This document shows positions 8,755 through 16,755 of a DNA stretch of 64,000 nucleotides, piece after piece. Source of the stretch: Myxococcales bacterium (lineage in GTDB: Bacteria; Myxococcota_A; Polyangia; Palsa-1104). The stretch spans positions 98,052-162,051 of the forward strand of contig PNAM01000106.1 in assembly GCA_003170275.1 (NCBI GenBank), in the 5' to 3' direction. How positions within the stretch are numbered: position 1 is the stretch's first letter; each line of letters starts with the position of its first letter. The position numbers and the translations under genes were made by a program. The notes beneath the pieces are model-generated. The model ran no database searches and was not told where the DNA came from. It saw only the letters and a list, made by a program, of their open reading frames with translations.

Positions 8755-10206
8755 CTACTCCACCTGCGCGTCGAAGGCGGCGGTCTCGATCTTTCCGCGG
8801 CGCTTGAACTGCATGAACACGCGGTAGGTGCCCGGCTTCGGGAAGCTGTAGGGGAAGCGCACCTCGGCGGGCAGCGCGGCGCCATCCAGGTGATGGCCCG
8901 CGTGCGGGTCGCCGCCCTGCAGCACCGCGAGCGAGGCCATCGGCACCGAGCCGGTCGGATGGATGTGCGCGAACACGCTCGCGTCGTGCGCCAGGATGCC
9001 GGCGTGGCCGAGCATGCCCATGTACAGCTCGAGCTCGTGCGTGGGCTGGCCGTCGGCTTCGTCGACGCGGAAGCGCAGCCAGTCGACGCGCCCGGCCTTG
9101 AACGGGGTGGCGTCCTTCATCCAAACGACCTTGCCGCCCGAGGCGAGCGGCACCTCGCGGCGCGCGCGATCGGCGGTCGCGATCGGCGGCGCGGCGCCAG
9201 CGGCGTCGTCGGGGCCCATCGGCGAGCCGGGCTCGTCGGGCAGGTCGAGCGTGGCCACCGCGGTCTCGGGTAGGCCGGTGGCGTGCACGATGTCGCCGAA
9301 CAGCTGGTAGTGGCCCGCCGGCAGCTCGGGCATCGCGCCGTGGAAGCGCGCGGGTTCGGTCGCTTCTGGGTGCAGGTGGTAGATGCGATCGAGCGCGGGC
9401 ATGCGCACGACGAACAGGTGCATCAGGTGGTCGTGGTCGGGCACCAGGTCGTCGAGCTTGCGCGACTTCAGCCAGCCCGGATCGTGCAGCTCCAGGTCCA
9501 TGCCGTGCGCGTCGCCGGTGGCCTTCATCTGCACCGGCTTGTAGACGTAGTTGGAGTAGCCTTCCGCCTCGGCGTCCCACCACTTGTTGCCGCCGTACAG
9601 CGCCGCGGTCACCACCGCGATGGTCGCGCCGGTCACCAGCAGCGCGCGGCGGCGGCGCTTGCGATCAGGCGCTTCGCCCGGCGGGAGCTGCGCCTCGCGA
9701 ACGCTGGCGCCCGCGATGCTGGCCGCGCCCAGCCCGAGGAACAGCACCACCGCGAACAGCGCCAGCGCCAGGCCGCGATGCATCTCGCGCGTGCGTAGCG
9801 GCAGCGCCGGCACCGGCACCGAGAGCTGACCCGATCCGCGATCGCCCTCGGCGGTGACGCGCACCTGCCAACTGCCCGCCGACATCATCCACAAGCGGCC
9901 GACGTAGCTCTGCGCGGTCCCAGGAACCCGCGTGGCCACGTCGGCGGTGGGAACGAAGCGCGCGCCGTCGCCGGAGAGCGGCAGCGGGACGAGCTTCACC
10001 ACCTTGACGTCGGCGTCGCTCGACAGCACCTCGACCTCGGCCACGCCGGGGATCACCTGCGGCGGGCGCACGCTCACCAGCAGGCGATATGGACCGGCCG
10101 CACCGTCGTGCACGATGTCCTGATCGCCGACGTGCGCGTGGGCCGCGCCGGGCACCAGCAGGATCGCCAAGAACAGGAGCGCGCGCGGTTTCATCGCTGC
10201 CTTCAT
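8755..10206 (-). CDS. His-rich periplasmic/membrane protein of unknown function
   Basis: A 483-residue protein with a signal peptide ending at AHAH, an N-terminal periplasmic beta domain (about 25-140), two hydrophobic segments (about 145-170 and 190-205), and a C-terminal periplasmic region. This region is rich in histidines and methionines (DHDHLMHLF, YHLHPEA, HAGHHLDG, FAHIHPTG), which suggests copper or other metal binding. Its ATG overlaps the stop of the upstream multi-pass protein (ATGA), so the two are tightly coupled and may form a complex. The domain layout resembles YtkA/CopC-like periplasmic proteins, but no family is certain. Confidence 0.65.
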   Translation of the reverse strand: MKAAMKPRALLFLAILLVPGAAHAHVGDQDIVHDGAAGPYRLLVSVRPPQVIPGVAEVEVLSSDADVKVVKLVPLPLSGDGARFVPTADVATRVPGTAQSYVGRLWMMSAGSWQVRVTAEGDRGSGQLSVPVPALPLRTREMHRGLALALFAVVLFLGLGAASIAGASVREAQLPPGEAPDRKRRRRALLVTGATIAVVTAALYGGNKWWDAEAEGYSNYVYKPVQMKATGDAHGMDLELHDPGWLKSRKLDDLVPDHDHLMHLFVVRMPALDRIYHLHPEATEPARFHGAMPELPAGHYQLFGDIVHATGLPETAVATLDLPDEPGSPMGPDDAAGAAPPIATADRARREVPLASGGKVVWMKDATPFKAGRVDWLRFRVDEADGQPTHELELYMGMLGHAGILAHDASVFAHIHPTGSVPMASLAVLQGGDPHAGHHLDGAALPAEVRFPYSFPKPGTYRVFMQFKRRGKIETAAFDAQVE

Positions 10207-11339
10207 CGGCGGATCTGCCTCATCCAGTTGCCCCAGGTGATGCCCAGGCGGCTGGTCACGATCGCGGCGACCGGCGCGGTGCCCATCGCGCGCCAGAACT
10301 GCGCGCGCGTCTCGAACTCGGCGAACACGTAGCGGATGTTGTGCCAGAACGGCCGCGTGTTGTAGTCGAAGTACTTGGTGCCGAACAGCCAGTTGCGCGC
10401 CGCCGGTGACTGCAGGAAGTTGGCGAACGGCCACTGCACCGCGATCAGGATCGCGAGGAACAGCACGCCCGAGATCAGGCTCTCGCGCCACGGGCTCCAA
10501 TCGCGGGCGCGCGCGCGCACCAGATCGAGCGCGACCGCCGACGGCAGTAGCAGCAGCGGGAACGGCGGCGGCACCAGGTGCGTGACCGGGTAGTAGACCG
10601 GGCCGAGCTTGGGCACCGCGGGGAACAGCGGCAGGATCCACAACAGGCCGAGCTGCACCACGGTGTAGATCACCGCCATCTGCGTGGTGGCCCAGGGACG
10701 ATCTGCTGCGCGGCCGATGCCCACCAGCATCATCGGCAGCGCGATCGAGAGCACCAGGTAGAAATCGCCGGCGTGCATGTCGGAGCGATCGGTGCGCTCC
10801 ATGAGGAACACGGTCATGAGCACGACGATCAGCCCGCCGAGATAGAGGAACAGGTGCGCGAGCAGGCGCTTGAGCGGACCCTCGGCGCGGTTCAGGTAGC
10901 CGAGCACCAGCAAGAGCGAGCCGAACATCACGCTGAAGATGCCGAGCGAGAGCAGGGTGTGCGGCGGGCTGATGATCTTGACGTCGAGCCCGTAGGCGTT
11001 GTGCCACCAGTCGTCGAACGGCGCCGAGGCGAGCATGGCGATGCCGCCCCACGCGCACACGAACGCGCCGAGCGGGCCGCGGAAGCCGAACACGCGCACC
11101 GATTCGTCCTTCGAGCGCGCGCCGAAGGTGGTGGTGAGGATCAGGTAGCCCGAGGCGATGCCGCCGAGCACGCCGCACAGATAGATGGCCAGGTGGGGCG
11201 GGGTCCAGAAGGTGTCGCGGCCGATCGAGCGGTGCCACGAGATGTCCCAGTGGACGCCGATCATCGCCGAGGTGACCGCGAGCACGGCGCACCAGAGGAA
11301 CCACGGTACGCGATCGGGTTGGGACATTTTGGTCATCAT
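10203..11339 (-). CDS. Multi-pass membrane protein of unknown function
   Basis: A 378-residue integral membrane protein with about nine hydrophobic helices. Two conserved-looking His/Trp patches occur at helix starts: HWDISWHRS..FWTPPHLAIYL and FDDWWHNAYG..SPPHTLL. Paired HP/PPH motifs of this kind could bind a metal or heme, and the neighbouring His-rich protein points the same way. This is inference. It starts 4 bases after the aldo-keto reductase stop and overlaps the next gene by 4 bases. A start at an internal ATG (11336 or 11327) is also possible. Confidence 0.65.
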   Translation of the reverse strand: MMTKMSQPDRVPWFLWCAVLAVTSAMIGVHWDISWHRSIGRDTFWTPPHLAIYLCGVLGGIASGYLILTTTFGARSKDESVRVFGFRGPLGAFVCAWGGIAMLASAPFDDWWHNAYGLDVKIISPPHTLLSLGIFSVMFGSLLLVLGYLNRAEGPLKRLLAHLFLYLGGLIVVLMTVFLMERTDRSDMHAGDFYLVLSIALPMMLVGIGRAADRPWATTQMAVIYTVVQLGLLWILPLFPAVPKLGPVYYPVTHLVPPPFPLLLLPSAVALDLVRARARDWSPWRESLISGVLFLAILIAVQWPFANFLQSPAARNWLFGTKYFDYNTRPFWHNIRYVFAEFETRAQFWRAMGTAPVAAIVTSRLGITWGNWMRQIRR

Positions 11340-11343
11340 AATG

Positions 11344-12258
11344 CTAGTTCCAAGGCAACGCCGCGCGAGTCCGCCAATATTCCCGTGCCGGCTCGACCAG
11401 CGTGAGAAAATCGCCGGGCGCTGTGATCTCGGTCGCGCGCAGGTTGTCGGCCAGTTGCGCGGTGGTCGTCGCGCCGCTCAGCACCACATCGGCGAACGGT
11501 TGGGCCAGAGCCGCGGCGAGCGCGAGCGCGTCGACGGGGACGGCGAGCGAGCGCGCGTGCTCGACGAGCGGCGCGAGCGCGGGATCGGGGTTGCGCGCGG
11601 TGAGACGGCCGTTGGCCAGCGCTTCCTTGATGATCACGCGCAGGCCGGCGTCGTGCGCCTCCGCGAGCGCAGCTCCGGCGGAGCGCTCGAGGAGGTTCCA
11701 GGTCGATTGCACGGTGTCGAAGATCCCCAGCGTGAGCGCGCGGCGGATGACCGCGGCCTGCTCCGGACCGGTGGTGCTGAGACCGATGCGCAGGCCGGCC
11801 GCGCGAACGCGCGAGAGCTCGTCGAGCACGGCGCGGTCGTCGAGGATGCCGCTGTCGAGCGTGGCCGAGTGCACCTGGTAGACGTCGAGGTGCGCGCCGA
11901 GCAGCGCGCGGCTCTCGGCGAGCTGGCGGCGCAGCGTGGGCAGCGTGTGATCCTTCACCTCGTGCTTCTCGGCGTGCGCCTGCCAGCCGGCGGTGTAGGT
12001 GTAGCCCCACTTGGAGCTGATCGTGACCGCGCCGGGTGCGAGCTTGCGCGCGCGTAGCCACGACGCGAGAAACTCCTCCGCGCGTCCATACGAGCGCGCA
12101 GCGTCGAACCAGCGCACGCCGCCGGCGAACGCGGCGTCGAGCACCCGATGGCAGCGCCGCTCCATCGCCGCCACATCGGTGCCGCCGGCGAGATCGTCGT
12201 GGTGTCCGAGGTTGATGTAGCCCGGCCGGCCGAGCGCCGCCAACCCGAGGCCGATCAC
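11344..12258 (-). CDS. Aldo/keto reductase
   Basis: A 304-residue NADPH-dependent oxidoreductase of the AKR TIM-barrel family. The catalytic tetrad can be placed: Asp and Tyr in FDAARSYGRAEEF, Lys in ISSKWGYTY and His in VYQVHSATL. The C-terminal LSGATTTAQLADNL is the usual cofactor-binding region. Its GTG start overlaps the stop of the ABC-2/M1 fusion gene (GTGA). The physiological substrate is unknown, and the operon around it is otherwise membrane proteins. Confidence 0.88.
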   Translation of the reverse strand: MIGLGLAALGRPGYINLGHHDDLAGGTDVAAMERRCHRVLDAAFAGGVRWFDAARSYGRAEEFLASWLRARKLAPGAVTISSKWGYTYTAGWQAHAEKHEVKDHTLPTLRRQLAESRALLGAHLDVYQVHSATLDSGILDDRAVLDELSRVRAAGLRIGLSTTGPEQAAVIRRALTLGIFDTVQSTWNLLERSAGAALAEAHDAGLRVIIKEALANGRLTARNPDPALAPLVEHARSLAVPVDALALAAALAQPFADVVLSGATTTAQLADNLRATEITAPGDFLTLVEPAREYWRTRAALPWN

Positions 12259-15200
12259 GGCTCGGCCTTGGTCACGCGCATGACATTGTCGTCGGCCTTG
12301 CGGTCGATCAGCTTGTTGAGCGGATCGATCCCGGCCTTGACCGGCGGCTCGGACACGGTCACCGAGAGCTCGGTGCGCTCGTCCTTGAAGCGGCGCTTCT
12401 CGAGAAACAGCTGCTTGCCGTTCTCGCCGTACACGCCCACGTCGATCAGATCGTCGAGCTTGGCCGGTTTCTCCACGCCCAGCTCGTCGGCGCGCACCTT
12501 CTTGGTCGAGACGGTGAGCTTGACCTCGAACTGCTGGTCGCCTTTCGGCGAGACGGTCGCGGCGATCACGCGGTTGTCGTACAGCGTGATGGTCTCGAAG
12601 AGATCCTCGATCAGGTACGCGAGCTCGGGCGGCGTGGCCTTGCGCAGATATCCGAGCAGCTCGATCGAGTTGGTGTACGGCGGCTGTTGCCAGGCCACCT
12701 CGTGCAGCCAGCTCGCCAGCGCGCGGTTGACGGTGGCCTCGCCCAGGTAATCCTGCAGCGCGTACATCACCAGGCTGCCCTTCTGATAATGGATGTACTG
12801 CTGGTTCTCGACGCGGTAGAGCGGCAGCTCCTTCTTGCGCTCGAACGCGCGCCCGATCAGATAGCGGTTGAGCTCGTAGCGCAGAAAGCGGCGCATCTTC
12901 TCGGCGCCGAACTCCTTCTTCATGATCATCAGCGCGGAATACTGCGCGAGCGTCTCGGAGAGCATGGTCGCGCCCTGAACGTTGCCGCCGATCGCCTGGT
13001 GCGCCCACCACTGGTGCGCGACCTCGTGCGCGGTCACGTAGAACGGGTAGTCGATGTCTTCGTCGTCGGTGGGATCGACCTTGGCGATGAAGCCGACCGC
13101 CTCCGAGTACGGGATGGTGTTGGGCAGCGACTGCGCGAAGCTCTGGTAGCGCGGGAACTCGATGATGCGCACCAGCTTGTGCTGGTACGGGCTGAAGTTG
13201 GCGGTCTGGTAGTCGAGCGCGCTCTTGACGCCCTTGATCATGCGGTCGAGGTCGTACTCGTGCCCCGGGTGATAATCGATCTCGATGTCGACCTCGTTGT
13301 TCCAGCGATCGCGCCTGATCTGGTAGCGCGCGGAAAGAAACGCGAACAGGTTCAGCTCGGGGCGATCGGTGCGATAGCGGAAGTAGCGGCGGCCATCCTG
13401 CGTCCACTCGCGCTCGAGCGCGCCGGGCGCGACCGCGAGCTGATCCGCGCTGGTGCTCACCGTCGCGGCGAAGCTCACCCAGTCGGCGTCGCTCGAGACG
13501 TAGTTGTTCTTGCGCGCGGCGAGATCGGCCACGTCGGCCATGCGCTCCTTGGGGCCGAGGCCGTGCTTCTTGCGCACGTCGTCGTCGGAGAGCTCGGCGT
13601 TCGGTTGATAACCGATCTGCGGCAGCTCGCCCGAGGAGACGAAGGTGCCGTTCTCGACGATGCTGGTGTCCGCGTCCGAGTTCTTGAAGCCGCGCGGGCG
13701 GATCTCGAGATCGAAGTCGAGCGTGGTCTCGCCCGCCGGTGCCAGCGGGGTGGCGAGCTGAAAGGTGCGGATGCCGAGCGGCCGATCGAGGCTGGCCTGC
13801 TCCACGCCGCCGATCGCCAGGCGATGCACGATGGTCTCGGTGTCGAGCCCGACGAAGACCGTCGAGATCGGCGCGCCGCTCTTGTTGGCCAGGCGATACT
13901 TGCCGCGCGCGAGCAGCCGCCGCTCGGCGGGAAAGAGATCGACCGCGACGTCGATGTCGGTGATGCGCGGCTGCGGATCGTGCTCGTGCGCCTTGTAGCG
14001 CTTCTCGTAGTCGGCCTGAAGCCGCACGCGCTGCTCGTGCGTGCGATACACGTTGAGCACGTTGGTGTTGTAGTAGATGAACCCGCCCAGGCCGACGAAC
14101 GCCAGCGCCGCTGCCGCCGCGACCAGCTGCGTGCGACGGGAGAAACGCTGGCGCGCCAGCGCAGCGCGTTTGGAGAAGCGCGTCTCCAGGCCGCGCACCC
14201 AGAACAGCGTGGACGCCACCGCCAGCAGGATCGCGAACGCCGCCCAGTACAGATCAAACCACAAGACGGGCTTGAGAAAATGCCCGTAGCGGTTCATGTC
14301 CGAGTAGGTGTAGTCGGGCGACGAGCCGTAGCGATAAAGGAAGTGCTCGAGCCCGAAGCGGCCCATGAACGCGCTGGCCAAGTAGTACACGACCATCACG
14401 AAGTGGCCGACGTACTTCTGGTTGACCAGCACCTGTACGACCATCGCCAGCACGCACAGCAGCGCGTACTCGATCAGCTTGAGGCCGAACAGGTCCTTCA
14501 GATAGAGCCCGAGCTCGAGGTGGAAGTAGCCCTTGAACACCTGGATCGCCAGGCCGCACAGCATCACCACCGCGAGCAGCGCCACCTGCACCAGGATCAG
14601 CGCGAGCAGGTTGGCGACGAACGGCAGCCAGGTGGGGATGGGCAGCGCGTCGAAGAGCTGGTCGATGCGCGCGTCGCGCTGGCGCCACACCAGCTCGCCG
14701 GAATAGAAGGTGATGAGGATGATCATGAACAGCGAGAAGCTGCCGCCGGCCAGCTCCAGCACTTCGTAGGTGACCGGATAGGTGTTGGTGCCGTAGATGC
14801 TGCCGAGGGTCTGCGCGGCGACGATCACGAACAGCACGCCGGCCAGCACGATCACCACGAAGTAGACGTTCTTGACCGTCTCGCGGAAGGCCAGCCACGT
14901 CAGGCCCGGCAGCCGGCGCAGCGGGCCGCCCGCGTTGGCGGCGGGCGTGGGCAGCGCGATGGTGGCGGCGAGCTCCGGGCCAGCGGCGCGACGACGGCCG
15001 CCCTCGCCATGGTGCGCGAAGCGAAAGCGTCGATAGGTGAGCGCGAGCACCGCAGCGCCGACACTCATCCACAACAAGCGATTGGCGAGGAACACGCCTT
15101 CGAGCGGGACCAGCCGCGTGTTCTTCTCGGCGACGGTCCAGTACTCGGTCACGCGGCCGACCGCCTGCAGCCCGAACGGATCGAGTAGCGCTGCGATGGT

Positions 15201-15821
15201 CTTGTTCTCCAGCTTGGCGCTCAGCGTGGCGGCCATCAGGTAGCCGATCAGCAGCACCACGCTGGTCACGTACACCGGCAAGATCTTGCGCGTGAGCGCG
15301 GCCAGGCCGAAGAACAGCGCGCCGGTGAAGAACAGGTTGGGGATCACCGACAACAGGTAGGGCGAGAAATAGGCGATCGCGCGGTTGGCGCCGAACAGGG
15401 ACCGCTCGACGAAGAACATCTCCGAGCCGGCCCAGCAGCCGAGCCCGATCGACGCGAAGATCAAGAGCAGCACCAGGAACGCGCCGAGGAAGCGGCCGGT
15501 CAGGTACTGCCCCTCGCGGAGCGGCGCGGTGAAGAAGAACGGATGGATGTTGGCTGCAAAGTCCTGGTAGACCGCCTGGCCGGCGACCGCGCCGGTGACC
15601 AGGAGGCCGAAGTAGCTGATCAGCGAGATCAGCTGCATGAGCGCGTGCGGCGAGTTCACGTGCGACTTGCCGCCGCCGAACCCCATCTGCACGCCCGAAA
15701 ACGCGCCGCCCGCCGCGATCATGGTCAGGAACGCGATCGCGAAGAACAGCACGAAGTAGATGTACGTCGACGGACGGCTGAGCCGCCGCTTCAGCTCGAA
15801 GCTCGCGATCGCCCAGATCAC
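12255..15821 (-). CDS. ABC-2 type permease fused to an M1 aminopeptidase domain
   Basis: A 1188-residue fusion. Residues 1 to about 640 hold two ABC-2 permease-like halves of roughly six helices each, with a large loop after the first half. After a final helix (about 560-580) comes a large extracytoplasmic M1 metallopeptidase domain. It has the zinc motif H932-E-V-A-H936 and a downstream glutamate, E956, in MLSETLAQY as likely third ligand. The spacing is one residue longer than the classical HExxH-x18-E, but I recall the same sequence pattern in other fusions. Such fusions, with a separate ATPase, are known in Bacteroidetes and Proteobacteria. GTG start, overlapping the ATPase stop. Confidence 0.88.
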   Translation of the reverse strand: MIWAIASFELKRRLSRPSTYIYFVLFFAIAFLTMIAAGGAFSGVQMGFGGGKSHVNSPHALMQLISLISYFGLLVTGAVAGQAVYQDFAANIHPFFFTAPLREGQYLTGRFLGAFLVLLLIFASIGLGCWAGSEMFFVERSLFGANRAIAYFSPYLLSVIPNLFFTGALFFGLAALTRKILPVYVTSVVLLIGYLMAATLSAKLENKTIAALLDPFGLQAVGRVTEYWTVAEKNTRLVPLEGVFLANRLLWMSVGAAVLALTYRRFRFAHHGEGGRRRAAGPELAATIALPTPAANAGGPLRRLPGLTWLAFRETVKNVYFVVIVLAGVLFVIVAAQTLGSIYGTNTYPVTYEVLELAGGSFSLFMIILITFYSGELVWRQRDARIDQLFDALPIPTWLPFVANLLALILVQVALLAVVMLCGLAIQVFKGYFHLELGLYLKDLFGLKLIEYALLCVLAMVVQVLVNQKYVGHFVMVVYYLASAFMGRFGLEHFLYRYGSSPDYTYSDMNRYGHFLKPVLWFDLYWAAFAILLAVASTLFWVRGLETRFSKRAALARQRFSRRTQLVAAAAALAFVGLGGFIYYNTNVLNVYRTHEQRVRLQADYEKRYKAHEHDPQPRITDIDVAVDLFPAERRLLARGKYRLANKSGAPISTVFVGLDTETIVHRLAIGGVEQASLDRPLGIRTFQLATPLAPAGETTLDFDLEIRPRGFKNSDADTSIVENGTFVSSGELPQIGYQPNAELSDDDVRKKHGLGPKERMADVADLAARKNNYVSSDADWVSFAATVSTSADQLAVAPGALEREWTQDGRRYFRYRTDRPELNLFAFLSARYQIRRDRWNNEVDIEIDYHPGHEYDLDRMIKGVKSALDYQTANFSPYQHKLVRIIEFPRYQSFAQSLPNTIPYSEAVGFIAKVDPTDDEDIDYPFYVTAHEVAHQWWAHQAIGGNVQGATMLSETLAQYSALMIMKKEFGAEKMRRFLRYELNRYLIGRAFERKKELPLYRVENQQYIHYQKGSLVMYALQDYLGEATVNRALASWLHEVAWQQPPYTNSIELLGYLRKATPPELAYLIEDLFETITLYDNRVIAATVSPKGDQQFEVKLTVSTKKVRADELGVEKPAKLDDLIDVGVYGENGKQLFLEKRRFKDERTELSVTVSEPPVKAGIDPLNKLIDRKADDNVMRVTKAEP

Positions 15822-16702
15822 GCGCTGGGCGCCGAATGGTGCTTGATGGCGCGGAAGTAGACGTCTTCCAGATCGGGCTCGACCGGCTCGAACGACTCGT
15901 CGGGCCGCGCGTCGCTGTCGACATGGATCACGGTCTTGCCCGCCAGTCGCCGCGTCGAGATCACCGCGTGGCGGGTCTTGAGCTCGGCCAGCTCCTCCTT
16001 GGCGGCGAAGCGGCGCCAGATGCGCCCGCGCAGCTCCGCGATCAGCGCCAGCGGCTCGCCGGTGAGCACCACCTCGCCGTGATCGATCACCGCCATGCGC
16101 CGGCACAGATCGCTGACGTCGCCGACGATGTGCGTCGACAAGATCACCACGATCTGCTCGCCGATCTCCGACAAGAGGTTGTGGAAGCGCACGCGCTCCT
16201 CGGGATCGAGCCCGGCGGTCGGCTCGTCGACGATGATCAGCTTGGGATCGCCGATCAGCGCCTGCGCGATGCCGAAGCGCTGCTTCATGCCGCCCGAGAA
16301 GGTGCCCAGCCGCTCGTCGCGCACGTCGTAGAGGTTGGTCTTGCGCAACAGCGCGTCGACCAGCTCGCGGCGCCGCTTGGCCGGCGCGACGCCCTTGAGC
16401 ACCGCGAAGTGGCCGAGCAGCTCGGACGCGGTGACCTTGGGATAGAGCCCGAACTCCTGCGGCAGATACCCGAGCAGGCGCCGCACCTGGTCCTTCTGTC
16501 GCAGCACGTCGATGCCGTCGAGCGTCGCCGATCCGGAGTCGGCCTCCTGCAGCGTGGCGAGCGTGCGCATCAGCGTGGACTTGCCGGCGCCGTTGGGCCC
16601 AAGCAATCCGAACATGCCGGCGGGAATGGTGAGCGACACCTTCTTCAGCGCGTGCACGCCGCCGGGATAGGACTTCGACAGGTCGTTGATCAAGAGCTCC
16701 AT
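15818..16702 (-). CDS. ABC transporter ATP-binding protein
   Basis: A 294-residue ATPase that should power the ABC-2/M1 fusion encoded next. Walker A is GPNGAGKST, the signature is FSGGMKQRF, and Walker B is LIIVDEP followed by TAGLDPEE and the H-loop STH. I start at ATG 16702 (MELLINDLSKSY) because the upstream seven residues in frame are not typical of the family. It is the first gene of the minus-strand operon and is divergent from the spermidine-synthase-like gene, with a 53-base gap. Confidence 0.92.
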   Translation of the reverse strand: MELLINDLSKSYPGGVHALKKVSLTIPAGMFGLLGPNGAGKSTLMRTLATLQEADSGSATLDGIDVLRQKDQVRRLLGYLPQEFGLYPKVTASELLGHFAVLKGVAPAKRRRELVDALLRKTNLYDVRDERLGTFSGGMKQRFGIAQALIGDPKLIIVDEPTAGLDPEERVRFHNLLSEIGEQIVVILSTHIVGDVSDLCRRMAVIDHGEVVLTGEPLALIAELRGRIWRRFAAKEELAELKTRHAVISTRRLAGKTVIHVDSDARPDESFEPVEPDLEDVYFRAIKHHSAPSA

Positions 16703-16755
16703 CGGCCGGGATGTTGCACGCAACCCGGTAGGCGGTTCAAGGGTAAGATGCCGCG

